Shown here piece by piece: positions 51,269 through 61,600 of a stretch of DNA of 64,000 nt. Source of the stretch: Bacteroidota bacterium (GTDB lineage: Bacteria > Bacteroidota > Bacteroidia > Chitinophagales > Chitinophagaceae); assembly GCA_023430465.1 (NCBI GenBank), contig JAEZAM010000081.1, positions 14,506 to 78,505 on the forward strand, given 5' to 3'. The notes under the pieces were generated by a model. The model was not told where the DNA came from. It did no database searches and was given only the letters and a program-made list of their open reading frames with translations. The translations under genes were made by a program, and so were the position numbers. Numbering within the stretch: the first letter of the stretch is position 1; each line of letters opens with the position of its first letter.

Positions 51269-53044
51269 TTAATCGACCTGTTGAACAGTTGTCCGTGGGG
51301 ACACGCCATTCTCATTGATCGCTTCTATGGAATAATAATATGTTTTCAATTTATCCATGCCTTTGAACCAGTATTCATTCAGGTCATGAACCATTATGCA
51401 ATTGTACAATTTGTCCGGGTGAGTTCCATAATAGATATTGTAAGCGAATGCATTGTCTACCGGGCTCCACTTGATATACGCGCTGCGCTTGTCTTTCTCT
51501 GTTCGAAGTACAATAAATTGCTTTACAGGATCAGGTGCCTGGCCTCCGCCATGGCCAAATACACGCAGCCCGGAGATGGCAAATTTGCCGGTAGGCATAT
51601 GTATGTTTTCCAGCCTGATATACCGGGCCTTCACAGGTGTCTTGAGCTCTACATAGTCATGCGGCACATCCGTAGCATTCTTTGACTTATCTACAAGGGT
51701 TGTCCATTTTCGCCCGTCGGAGGAGCTGTAAATTTTATATTGGTGAAACTGATCCGTACGCTTGCCGAGCCGGTCCTGTGCCACATCCTGGTCTGCATAG
51801 TTTACCTGGATGGCCCGCACGGTTGACACAGTTCCCAGGTCGGACTGGATCCACTCGCCCTTGTTCCCGGTGGCGGCACTCCAATAGGTCTTCATCACTT
51901 CATCCACTGCGTTGTTTGCACCATATCCTCCGAGTGTGGAGGATACCTGTACCGGTTTTTTATAGTTAAGCAACATCCAGCCAGTGAAGATGCCGGTCTG
52001 AATATTCTTTTCATAAGGCAGCGACAGTTTGCCCTGACCGGGAAGATAATGCGGGTAGTCGCCAAATGCGGTATTGCAGTACATCACCCCATCGCTGTCG
52101 AAGCCTGTCGGCCAGATACCCAGCCGTCGCTCGAAATTATTTTTTACGGAAAGCACTACCGTAGACACATGCCAGAAGTTCCTGTAATTGTCCTGGAACG
52201 TGGCACCGTGTCCTGCCCCGCGGACAAATCCGCCGGGTTTGAAACTAAGTGGATCAGATTGAGCAGTAAAAGGGCCCAGCGGGCTGTCACCCACGAGCAG
52301 CCCGTCCGCATAACCGCTGAATTCGGTTCCGGGTGCCCCGTACTGCAGGTAATACTTCCCGTTGTATTTGGTCATGTGAGACCCTTCGATAAATGGGTCA
52401 AGGAAAGTATCATCCATGTATTCGCCGAATCGTTGCCAGCCATACCGCCACGACTCCAGCAGGTACATTTCCTTGCGCGTGCCTATCGGCCTGAACGTGC
52501 TGCGGTCGAGTTCAACACCATACATCGGGTATCGGTTACTGCTGCCGTTATACATGTAAAGCCGGTCATCGGTATCGGTGAAAAATGAAGGATCCCAACC
52601 GCCGATTTCGAAGGAGTCAACCAGCGGCTTCCATTCGTCTTTTTTCGGATTGGTGCTCATCCATATCGTGAAATTTTTCTCATAGGTTGAGCCGAATACG
52701 ATCATTGTATCGCCAATGATCCCTACTGCAGGTGCGCACAGTTCATCGTAAACCTTATTCCAGGGCCGGAGGAATTTTCGTGAAATGAAATTCCAGTTCA
52801 GCATGTCATCACTCCACCAGTATCCCCATTGATTGGTGCTGAACAGGTAGTACGTGTTCTTGTAGTTAACGATCACCGGGTCTGCGGTTGCCCGGTGCCT
52901 GCCCCATTCGCTGAAATTTGGAATGGGGGTATAACCGTAGTCAATATTGATGGGGTTGCAGTAAGTAAGCTGTTGCGCATTACTGCGCTGCTGCCATGCG
53001 GCGACAATCAGTGTGAGCAATAAACACAATTTCTTCACTGGCAC
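51269..53044 (-). CDS. GH43 family glycoside hydrolase with discoidin and FnIII modules
   Basis: 591 residues. The start is a GTG (53044 or 53038); no ATG fits, and the signal peptide ends RSNAQQ. The five-bladed propeller carries the GH43 triad: base Asp55 in ATADPVIV, pKa modulator Asp151 in GGWDPSFF and acid Glu220 in PFIEGSHMTKYNGKYYL. An F5/8-type (discoidin) domain follows at about 355-490 (NAVDEVMKTYWSAATGNKGEWIQSDLG), then an FnIII-like tail. GH43 enzymes cleave arabinose, xylose or galactose residues, so it probably trims side chains. Exact specificity is not readable. Confidence 0.9.
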   Translation of the reverse strand: MPVKKLCLLLTLIVAAWQQRSNAQQLTYCNPINIDYGYTPIPNFSEWGRHRATADPVIVNYKNTYYLFSTNQWGYWWSDDMLNWNFISRKFLRPWNKVYDELCAPAVGIIGDTMIVFGSTYEKNFTIWMSTNPKKDEWKPLVDSFEIGGWDPSFFTDTDDRLYMYNGSSNRYPMYGVELDRSTFRPIGTRKEMYLLESWRYGWQRFGEYMDDTFLDPFIEGSHMTKYNGKYYLQYGAPGTEFSGYADGLLVGDSPLGPFTAQSDPLSFKPGGFVRGAGHGATFQDNYRNFWHVSTVVLSVKNNFERRLGIWPTGFDSDGVMYCNTAFGDYPHYLPGQGKLSLPYEKNIQTGIFTGWMLLNYKKPVQVSSTLGGYGANNAVDEVMKTYWSAATGNKGEWIQSDLGTVSTVRAIQVNYADQDVAQDRLGKRTDQFHQYKIYSSSDGRKWTTLVDKSKNATDVPHDYVELKTPVKARYIRLENIHMPTGKFAISGLRVFGHGGGQAPDPVKQFIVLRTEKDKRSAYIKWSPVDNAFAYNIYYGTHPDKLYNCIMVHDLNEYWFKGMDKLKTYYYSIEAINENGVSPRTTVQQVD

Positions 53045-53053
53045 TTCTTTTTA

Positions 53054-54391
53054 TTACTTGATATGAGGACTTGTGAAGTCCAGTTTTTTCAATCCTTTCT
53101 GAATTTCAGGAATACTCATGAACAAATTCCAAAGCAAACCAGAACGATAATTTTCGATCATCACGATGATCGGTCCCTGGTCGATGGCAAGATGGCTGGA
53201 AGCATACCAGTTCTGTGTTTCATTGAATGCATCGATGAAGCCATATTCGCTCCACAACTGGTCGCCCTTGGTGTTGTAAAAATGTTTCAACGCCTGCATC
53301 GAAAATGCCGGCGTATAGGGAAACGCTGATAATGCGGCTGTTGGGGTGATGGTTCCATTGTCCTCAGTTGGGGAATGTGCATTATACCCATTATACGTAT
53401 CGCTGGCTGTAAGCCCCCAGCTCTCGGGGCCATATCCTTTGAAGTTGTTTGGATTTCGTACGCAATGTTCCCGGTTGATGAGTGTGTGATTTCGGTTTTG
53501 TTCCCAGTAATCTGCGTACCTGTCGGTCAGGCCTCGCGGGTCAAGCCCCAGGAAGGAATAATGGGAAAAGAAAAGCGGCCCTCCATAATCAAATCCCAGC
53601 GGGAGCTTTATGCCATAAAATTCCCTGCCGTTTTTAAAAAAATTGCTCTGCGCCCAGCCGCGATGGTAAACTGCCGCAGGCACCTCATATCTTGTTGCTG
53701 ATGCGGCGAGTACATACATGATGAGGCATTCATTGAATCCGCGTACCGGAAAATCCATGGCCCATCCGTTGTTGGGACTCCAATGCCAGTAAAGCACATC
53801 TTCTCCTTTGGTAAACCAGTTCCATTCGATGTCATTCCACAACCAGGTGATCCTGTCACGCAATTCACGTTCAACGTTATTATTGGCATTGAAGTATTGT
53901 CGCGCGCAAAGCAGACCCTGGAACAAATAAGATGATTCAACAAGATCGGCGCCATCATCTTTTCGGCTGAAGGGAATGGTTTTACCGGTTGATCCGTTGA
54001 GCCAGTGGGCAAATACACCATGATAGGCATCGGCCTTCGAGAGAAAGTTGACCATCTTGAGGAGAAACCGTGCGGCGGTATCCCGTCCTATCCATTGGCG
54101 CTCTGTGGCCACGATCACGGCCATGATACCAAAGCCGGTGCCGCCGGTAGTGACCACTTCTGACCCATAATTATAGGCTTCGTTACTTCGTTCCCGCGAA
54201 AGTCCGGATACCGGGTGTGCAAAATCCCAGAAATAGCGGAATGTCTGGCGCTGCACAATGTCCAGCAACGCAGAATCCGACGAGGGTTTTGGGCGCTCGC
54301 TTGCCTTGAATACAGGTGAAGTCTTTTTTTTCTGCGCTTCAGATTGCAGCGCCAGGGTCAACAATAACAGACAGGTGCCAATGTATTTCAT
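53054..54391 (-). CDS. GH144 / glycoamylase-like (PF10091) endo-beta-1,2-glucanase candidate
   Basis: 445 residues with a signal peptide ending QSEAQK. It has the glycoamylase-like (alpha/alpha)6 signature: DSALLDIVQRQTFRYFWDFAHP, VTTGGTGFGIMAVIVATER, DDGADLVESSYLFQGLLCARQYF, WNWFTKGEDVLYWHWSP, RGFNECLIMYVLAASA, and the closing IDQGPIIVMIENYRSGLLWNLFM. This is the layout of GH144 endo-beta-1,2-glucanases, including the Chitinophaga pinensis enzyme. Acidic residues in DDGADLVE and GFNECL are catalytic candidates. It is one of two tandem paralogs (the other at 54407, 15 nt apart) but lacks that copy's N-terminal Ig-like domain. Beta-1,2-glucan cleavage is expected from the family, though not every PF10091 protein has it. 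Confidence 0.85.
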   Translation of the reverse strand: MKYIGTCLLLLTLALQSEAQKKKTSPVFKASERPKPSSDSALLDIVQRQTFRYFWDFAHPVSGLSRERSNEAYNYGSEVVTTGGTGFGIMAVIVATERQWIGRDTAARFLLKMVNFLSKADAYHGVFAHWLNGSTGKTIPFSRKDDGADLVESSYLFQGLLCARQYFNANNNVERELRDRITWLWNDIEWNWFTKGEDVLYWHWSPNNGWAMDFPVRGFNECLIMYVLAASATRYEVPAAVYHRGWAQSNFFKNGREFYGIKLPLGFDYGGPLFFSHYSFLGLDPRGLTDRYADYWEQNRNHTLINREHCVRNPNNFKGYGPESWGLTASDTYNGYNAHSPTEDNGTITPTAALSAFPYTPAFSMQALKHFYNTKGDQLWSEYGFIDAFNETQNWYASSHLAIDQGPIIVMIENYRSGLLWNLFMSIPEIQKGLKKLDFTSPHIK

Positions 54392-54406
54392 GTCTTAGCT
54401 TAATAG

Positions 54407-56074
54407 TTAAAGATAAGGTGCGGTGAAACCCAGGGTCCGCATGCCATTCTTGATCTCCGGGCAACTGGTAAACAGATCCCAGAGTAAACCGCTTCTGTGA
54501 TTTTCAATCATGGCGATGATTGGTCCCTGGTCGATTGCCAGGAATGAATCTGCAAACCAGGCCTCATGCAGTGAGAAGGCATCTACGAATCCATACTCAC
54601 GGAATATTCTATCCCCAAGCACATAGTAATAAAACCGAAGCGCTTTCATCGATTCCTGTGGTGTGTAGGGAAAAGAAGCCAGTGCTGCTGTTGGAGCGAT
54701 GACCCCTTTGTCATTTGTTGGTGAAGAGGCGGCATAACCGCCAGGTATATCAGAAGCTGTCAATCCCCAGGTGCTATCACTGTAGCCGAAGAATCCCTGC
54801 GGATTGGCCTTGCTGTATTCATAGTTGATCAACGCATGATTCCTTGTTTGGACGCTATAGTCTGCATAGGTGTCGGCCAGTCCGTTGGGATCGATACCAA
54901 GAAAGGAATATTGTGAAAGAAACATGGGACCACCACGATCGGGGCCAAGCGGTAGTACGTGGCCATAGTAAGTGGCGCCGTTGCGCATATTTCCATTTGA
55001 TGCCCAGCCATTGTGATACACAGCCGGGGGCAGAGCATGTGTATTGGAAGAGGCGGCAAGGATATAGGTGATCAATGCTTCGTTCCATCCTTTTACAGGC
55101 AGGTTCATGGCGAACTGGTGCGTGGAACTCCAGTGCCAGTACAAAACATTTTGTCCATTCTGGAAAAAATTCCAGCGGACACCGTCCCAGATGTTATTGA
55201 TATCATTTCGCAGCAATTCTTCTTCTCCTGCGCCGCTGAAGTACTGACGCGCAGTGAGCAGACCCTGTATGAGATAGGATGTTTCCACGAGATCGGCTCC
55301 ATCATCGGTTTGGCTGAAAGGTACGATCGCACCTGTTGTCCCGTTCATCCAGTGAGGATAAGCACCATTGATACGTACTGCGGTGTTACGGAGAAAACCT
55401 GCAATGGTTCTCATCCGCGCAAGACCCTCCGCGCGCGTGATGAATCCGCGATGGATGCCTGTGATGATCGCGAGAATGCCAAAACCGGAACCACCTGTCG
55501 TGACTATGTTGTCCTGCCAGTTGGTCCGTTCCCTTGCCAGGCCACTTACAGGGTGTGCATAATCCCAGAAGTACTTAAAGGTTTGCCGCTGTACTTTGTC
55601 TAGCAGCGCATCATCACTGATCAACGGGAATTTCCTTGTTGAATCAATGCGGGTGATGATGGTAATTGATCTTGACTGGTCAAGATTTCTGCCCCCTGCA
55701 GATTTCAATTGCGTGGTAAGGGACAGGATATGTTTGGTTATATTTTTTAATGGTTGAGTTGGCTGCACCAGCAACACGCTGTCGCCGGGCTGCCAGGTGA
55801 TGGTGTACGGTACAATTGTACCGGAGTTTTCGCGCAGCGAAATGCCGGAGGCAACTGTTGCGCGATCAATGGCCGTGGAAAATCCAAAACGTATGGTGGG
55901 TATTGTCGTAGTGTTTACGTAAGAGGCACGTCCCTGTTCGCCGTTCACCGACCATGTTGTATTTCGCAGTGCAGACGGCGTTGGGGGTGGTGGCACTGGA
56001 TCCGGTTCGGATGATTTACTGCAACCGGCTACAACAACCAGGAGAATGATATATGAAATAAAATGACGCATCAT
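54407..56074 (-). CDS. GH144 / glycoamylase-like lipoprotein with N-terminal Ig-like domain
   Basis: 555 residues with a lipoprotein signal ending LVVVAGCSKSSEPD, then a Pro-rich linker and a Big_5-like Ig domain (about 38-145, TIRFGFSTAIDRATVASGISLRENSGT). The catalytic part (about 155-555) is a clear paralog of the 53054 protein, with DKVQRQTFKYFWDYAHPVSGLARERT, TTGGSGFGILAIITG, DDGADLVETSYLIQG, WHWSSTHQFAMNLPVKGWNEALI and DQGPIIAMIENHRSGLLWDLF. As a lipoprotein it is probably surface-anchored and could start the cleavage that the soluble copy finishes. It is the first gene after the terminator at 56114. Confidence 0.85.
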   Translation of the reverse strand: MMRHFISYIILLVVVAGCSKSSEPDPVPPPPTPSALRNTTWSVNGEQGRASYVNTTTIPTIRFGFSTAIDRATVASGISLRENSGTIVPYTITWQPGDSVLLVQPTQPLKNITKHILSLTTQLKSAGGRNLDQSRSITIITRIDSTRKFPLISDDALLDKVQRQTFKYFWDYAHPVSGLARERTNWQDNIVTTGGSGFGILAIITGIHRGFITRAEGLARMRTIAGFLRNTAVRINGAYPHWMNGTTGAIVPFSQTDDGADLVETSYLIQGLLTARQYFSGAGEEELLRNDINNIWDGVRWNFFQNGQNVLYWHWSSTHQFAMNLPVKGWNEALITYILAASSNTHALPPAVYHNGWASNGNMRNGATYYGHVLPLGPDRGGPMFLSQYSFLGIDPNGLADTYADYSVQTRNHALINYEYSKANPQGFFGYSDSTWGLTASDIPGGYAASSPTNDKGVIAPTAALASFPYTPQESMKALRFYYYVLGDRIFREYGFVDAFSLHEAWFADSFLAIDQGPIIAMIENHRSGLLWDLFTSCPEIKNGMRTLGFTAPYL

Positions 56075-56113
56075 CGTTTATGCTTTTGTACCGTCAGGAT
56101 GATCGGCTGAAGG

Positions 56114-56147
56114 AAAAAAGGGTTGCAACGAAACATTGCAACCCTTT
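56114..56147 (-). terminator. Strong hairpin terminator after the LamG lipoprotein gene
   Basis: AAAGGGTTGCAA and TTGCAACCCTTT form a perfect 12-bp stem (56117-56128 with 56136-56147) around a 7-nt loop, with a T run on the minus-strand 3' side. It probably lowers expression of the downstream enzyme genes relative to susCD. Confidence 0.9.
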
Positions 56148-56179
56148 ACTATCGATGTCAAAGCGAAGCTTCAGTCGCG

Positions 56180-57007
56180 TTATTTTCTTTCCGTGAACAA
56201 TGCCGCCACTTCAGAAGGTGTAAGCGCAGTGCTGTAGAGCCGGAACTGGTCCAACTGACCACGGTAATTCACCATCCATCCATCAGGCGTAGCACCGCTG
56301 GCATGGTGTGCAGGACCACCAACCACGAAGCCTGTTGCTTTGCTCAGGTCAAGGGCCCCACGAGGATTGCCGTTCTTTTTTACATCTGTTTTATTTGATG
56401 GGAGTCCGGTCAATGCTGCACCATCTACGTAGGTGGTGAGCTTTGACGTTGTTTCATCATAAACGAAAGCCAGGTGATGCCATTGGTCATCCAGGACACC
56501 ATTGATGCGGTAGTCACCAACGAACTCCAGCCACTGATCGAAGAGATAGAATTTTGCTGCCATCTTGCCGCCATTGCTTTGACCGCCATCTTCCATCAGG
56601 AGGAATACGTCAGCTTTTGTCCAGATATCAGTTGATGTAGCTTGTGAAAAAAGGAACTGCGCACCGATACCTGCTGCCGGCTCTGGGGACTTCATCCAGA
56701 ATGCGATGGTTGCACTGGTAGATTTCTTCCAGTCGTTTGCTGCAGGGTAAACGAGATAAGAATCGGCGCTGCCCTGGTAGCCCTGGCCGTTTACGCCAGC
56801 ACTGTAAGTTACATTTTTGGGGTTACCAAAGGTAGCACGTACGCTATCGGCGTTGATTCCGTCGAAGGCTGCATAGAACTTCAGCGGTCCACCAGGAACG
56901 CTTGTGTCTTTTGGATAATTACCGAGTTCGGGCTTATCCATTTTCTGGCAGGCACTTACCCCGAGGGTCACTGCCAGCACTCCGAAAATAGTTTTATATG
57001 ATTTCAT
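56180..57007 (-). CDS. LamG/concanavalin-like surface glycan-binding lipoprotein
   Basis: 275 residues with a lipoprotein signal ending LGVSACQKMD (Cys20). The body is a LamG (concanavalin A-like) jelly-roll: LKFYAAFDGINADSVRATFG, STSATIAFWMKSPEP, DQWHHLAFVYDETTSKLTTYVDG, and GQLDQFRLYSTALTPSEVAALF. It directly follows susD (51 nt), the place where surface glycan-binding proteins are encoded in many PULs. No catalytic residues are seen; binding of the beta-glucan is the likely role. Confidence 0.87.
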   Translation of the reverse strand: MKSYKTIFGVLAVTLGVSACQKMDKPELGNYPKDTSVPGGPLKFYAAFDGINADSVRATFGNPKNVTYSAGVNGQGYQGSADSYLVYPAANDWKKSTSATIAFWMKSPEPAAGIGAQFLFSQATSTDIWTKADVFLLMEDGGQSNGGKMAAKFYLFDQWLEFVGDYRINGVLDDQWHHLAFVYDETTSKLTTYVDGAALTGLPSNKTDVKKNGNPRGALDLSKATGFVVGGPAHHASGATPDGWMVNYRGQLDQFRLYSTALTPSEVAALFTERK

Positions 57008-57058
57008 GTTTCAATCTTTAGATGTTGATTAATCTGGTGTGATTGTGATGATCACGGC

Positions 57059-58618
57059 TTATGGGTAATCAGGATTTTGTGTCAGATTTCCCTGTGACTG
57101 GTCAATTACCGGCTGTGGCAATGGCAGGTATTTGTTACGGGGCTGGTAGCCGAGTGGGCCCAGAACCGCCGTAGCATCGCCCCATCTTACAAGATCAAAG
57201 AAACGCTCACCTTCCATGGCAAACTCAATTCGGCGTTCATTTTTGATAGCCGTTCTCATTTGCGCCTGGCTTGCATAGGCAATCGGAGGCAATACAGCAT
57301 TGTTACCGCCTCTTGCTCTTGCACGGATCATTTCCACATATTCAACTGCCAGTGCGATGTTCTCTGCGCCACCAATCTCATTGGCAGCTTCTGCGGCCAT
57401 CAGGAGTACGTCCGCATAGCGGAGTATGCGCTGGTTCATCCAGCCGGCACCGTGAATATCACCGGTGGATTGCTGCACCGCAGGATCTGCATATACTTTC
57501 TTGTTCCAGTATGGTCTTGGTAAAACCGCAGGATACGCAGGCAATGTTCTGCCGTAGCCACCGAATGCGGGATCATCAGACTGACCGGAAAACAGGATCG
57601 TTCTGTTCTTTCTTGGATCTCCTGGTTCATATGCATCTACCAGGTTTTGCGTTGGCGTGTTCCAACCCCAGCCCATGTTCCAGCCGGATGCATCGGAACC
57701 ACGTACACCCTGTGATGTGGCAAAGAAACTGAAGTTGCTTTCGGTACCTGCAGGGCCTACGTGCGACTGGATCTCGAATATCGATTCAGGTCCATTCTCC
57801 CCGGCATCCTGGAAGATGCGGGAATAGTTGGATTCAAGCTGGTACTCCTGGGTAGCGATCACCTGCTTCAACAGTCCGAGCGCGGTTGCCCACTGCTGCC
57901 TGTACAGGTATGTTTTTGCATGCAGGGTCAATGCTGCTCCGCTTGTCAGCCTTCCAGGGAAACGGCTCAAACCTGCACTGCTGTTCCAGTTCAGCGGAAG
58001 TCTTGCCGATGCATAGTTGAGGTCTTCATCGATCAGTGCATATATCTCAGCTTCTGAAGACTTTTCCAGCACGTTTACCTGTTCAGCGTTTCTAACAACA
58101 AAATCGATCTTCCGAACCTGGCCATAGGTACGAACCAGGTCGAAATAAGCCAGTGCGCGGAACCATCTTGCCTCAGCGATGTTCACGAGAGATGCAGGAT
58201 CAGAAAGATTCAGTGAATCCGCTTTGAACAACACGCCATTCGCCAGGTTGATGAGCTGATAGTGCGTACTGTAATAGGTGTTCGTGCTCCAGTGGTCTTT
58301 TGAATACTGGAACTGGTCGTAGATCACTTCCCAGTCAGCACCATCACCAGGCGCACTTCCTTTCAGTGCATCGTCATCACGGAAGCTATGGATGGCGAGC
58401 CAGGGAATATGGCCCCAGCCGGCACCCGCGATATCCGGGTGACGGATCCCGCCATAAAGACCATAGATCTGGCCTTCCAGTCCGCTTTGGTTAATATCAT
58501 CGAGTGTAGCGGTAAGCGGCTTCCTGTCAAGGAACTTCTTACAGCCTGAAGAAAGAGCAAGGAGTGGCACCGCTATGAGCAGGGTCCAGACCAATCGCAT
58601 ATTTATTTTCATACTCAT
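57059..58618 (-). CDS. SusD/RagB family outer-membrane lipoprotein of the beta-glucan locus
   Basis: 519 residues with a lipoprotein signal ending LALSSGCKKFLD. SusD landmarks: EARWFRALAYFDLVRTYGQV, RYADVLLMAAEAANEIGG, MEGERFFDLVRWGDATAV, and LPLPQPVIDQSQGNLTQNPDY at the end. It lies 5 nt after the STN-type susC and 51 nt before the LamG gene. SusD would cap SusC and bind beta-gluco-oligosaccharides. Confidence 0.95.
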   Translation of the reverse strand: MSMKINMRLVWTLLIAVPLLALSSGCKKFLDRKPLTATLDDINQSGLEGQIYGLYGGIRHPDIAGAGWGHIPWLAIHSFRDDDALKGSAPGDGADWEVIYDQFQYSKDHWSTNTYYSTHYQLINLANGVLFKADSLNLSDPASLVNIAEARWFRALAYFDLVRTYGQVRKIDFVVRNAEQVNVLEKSSEAEIYALIDEDLNYASARLPLNWNSSAGLSRFPGRLTSGAALTLHAKTYLYRQQWATALGLLKQVIATQEYQLESNYSRIFQDAGENGPESIFEIQSHVGPAGTESNFSFFATSQGVRGSDASGWNMGWGWNTPTQNLVDAYEPGDPRKNRTILFSGQSDDPAFGGYGRTLPAYPAVLPRPYWNKKVYADPAVQQSTGDIHGAGWMNQRILRYADVLLMAAEAANEIGGAENIALAVEYVEMIRARARGGNNAVLPPIAYASQAQMRTAIKNERRIEFAMEGERFFDLVRWGDATAVLGPLGYQPRNKYLPLPQPVIDQSQGNLTQNPDYP

Positions 58619-58623
58619 ATTTT

Positions 58624-61600
58624 TTAAAATGTTACGTTTATACCGGCAGTGAGGATAAGAGGTACGGGACCGTTACCATAATCCAGACCGAAATCTGTAG
58701 GACCGCCACCAAACTCAGGTGTATAACCGGAATTATTTTTAAAGGTTTTCAGGTTCTGCACGTTACCAAATACACGGAGGTTTTTGATATGCGCCCTTGA
58801 GATCAGCTTCTGGCTGAAGTTGTAACCGATCTGCACATTGCGTATACGCAGGTAGCTGCCATCCTCGATACCATAGGTAGAAGGAAGTCGGTTGATTGCG
58901 TGGTCATCACCCAGGATCGGATCCCAGTTGGATGTACCCTCTCCATGCCAGCGATTGAGTTTGAATGAAGCATAATTATACCTTGAGTAAGGCAGCTCAG
59001 AGGTTCCCCACACACGGTATACTTCCGCACCATAAGAACCATTCAGGTCGATACCGAAATCAAAGCCTTTGTAAGCAAGGCTGATGGAAGCACCGTAGGT
59101 AAAGTCAGGTGTCGGATTTCCGATCATCGTCCTGTCTTTTGTATCGATCACGCCATCGCCATTCACATCCTTGAATTTCAGGTCACCCGGTCCGTATTCG
59201 TAACCGATCACGGGTACAGAATTCAATTTGTCGGCATAGCTCTGGTAAAGGCCTTCTACTACATAACCATAGAAATAACCGATCGGGAAGCCAACTTCTG
59301 TCTGGTTAGGCGAAGTTTCGCTTGCAGCCAGGAAGGTTCCGAATTTCTTTACCTTGTTTTTATACGTGGTAATGTTTGCACTTACATTCAGTGTGAGGTC
59401 ACGTGCGATAGGCTGTGACCAGCTTGCCAGTGCTTCGATACCATTATTACGGATCGTACCAAAGTTGCCCAATGTTCTGTTCGGACCATTCTGCAGGTAC
59501 ACAAGCATGTCCTTCGTGGTCTTGTCGAAATAGTTGATCTCGAGGTGAAGTTTATTCGCCAGCGCATTCATTTCAATACCCACCTCTCTTGCATGCACCG
59601 TCTCCCATGTGAGGTTCGGGTCAACTGAATAGTCGTTCACATAAGCAGGATACACGGTATTACCAAACACCGCAGAGCTACCGCCGGCGAGGCGTGGAAA
59701 ATAAGGATAGTCAACACCATAGGTGTTTTGGTTGCCTAGTACGCCAACAGATGCTTTCAGCTTCAGGAAGTCGAGCCACTCAACACCCTGCATGAACGTT
59801 TCACGGGTAAGCTCCCATGCAGCACCAACAGCCCAGAAGTTCTGGCGGCGGGTGTCAGGGTTATAGATCAATGATGACTCATCTGTACGGAACGATCCGT
59901 TGAGGTAGTACTTATTCTTATAGTTATAAAGTACGCGGAACAGGGAAGATGTGGTTGCATTCTCTGTCTGATAGCTTGAACCCGGCGTACCGGTGCTTGC
60001 CTGGAAACCATTGGACAGATACCAGAAGCGTTTATTGTCAGGGATAGGATCACCGGTCAGGCTCTGGGAAACGTTTCCATACAGATGGTTCTGGCTGAAA
60101 TAAAGCGTCGTCCAACCTGCAGTGGCGGTCACTCCATGATCCCCAAACCGTTTGGTATAATTCAGGATATAATCCTGCTGGAATTTATTATACCTGGCTT
60201 CTTCGGCACTGACGCGCGTAATGTTGTTGACGAGGAAAGCAGAGTTCCCTTCCACACTTGGATCGTACTGCGCGGTCAATGGCGTGTACGTTGTGTTGGT
60301 AACGTTGCTCATATCGCCATAAAGCGTCGCACGGAAGTTGAAGTTCTTCAGGAATTTGAACTCCGCGAACACATTACCCACGATGCGATTCTCACGACCG
60401 ATATACTTATCCCAGGTTGTTTCCCTGTTGAAAAGCGGATTCGACAATGTGTTCTGGATGCTGGGCAATGCAGAGTATAAATTATAAACAGCACTGTCAG
60501 CACCATACAACTTGGTGCGGAAAGGCATTGTTCCTGCAGAAACGATCGGGGCAATGCGACGTGCATTTTCAAGAGCACCGGTTCCATCGCTTGGATACCA
60601 GGTCCTGGTACCGTTTACATTGAACCCTACTTTGATGGCGCTGTTGATCTTATATTCATCATTGAGTGTCAGCAGTACTTTTTGCAGTCTCTCGTGTTTC
60701 ACGATCCCCTCATCGGAGATATAACCAACACCCATGTAGAACCTGTTGCGGTCGCTGCTGGCGCTGATGCTGACATTGTTGTTGCTGAAGATACCGGTCT
60801 GCGTCAGTGCGTCGATCCAGTCGGTGTTGTTCTGCCATTTTGAATAATCGAACACGGTGGTGACGCCTAGATTTGCTTTCTCTTCTTCATATAACATTCT
60901 GAAGTCTTCACCGCTGGTGAGTACATCGATTTTATCAACCAGCTTTTTAGCACCAATCGATGAATTAAAATTCACGATCACCTGGCCGGTCTTGGCCTTC
61001 TTGGTAGTGATTGCGATAACGCCGGTACCACCTCGTACACCAAAGATCGCGAGCGACGAAGGGTCTTTCAGGATCTCAATGCTCTCGATGTCGTTGGGGT
61101 TCAGGTAATCGATATTGTCATTGAGAATACCGTCTACTACATACAGCGGACGGATGGAGCCCACACTGACTGTACCACGAATACGGATATCCGGTGATTT
61201 GCCGGGTGTACCGTAGGGCACTACGGAGAGACCCGCCACTTTACCCTGCAGTGAAGCAACGGGGTTGGTGTTGGGTTTATCAGCAATGTCTTTACCTGCC
61301 ACTTTCTGGATGGAACCGGTGAGATCGCGCTTGTTGGCCGTACCGTAACCGATCACCACCACCTGGTCCATAACCTGTGTAGAGGTAGTAAGTGTAATCG
61401 CTACATCTGTACGTCCGCCCAGAGGTACCTCCAATTCATTATAACCAACAGAGGAGATAACAAGGGTGACATTGAGGTCCGGTACATTCAGGCTGAAGGT
61501 ACCATCAGACCCTGTCGTGGTTCCGGTAGTCGTTCCTTTTATCTGCACAGAGGCACCGGCAACTGGTTGTCCGCCTTCACCGGTCACAACACCTTTTACC

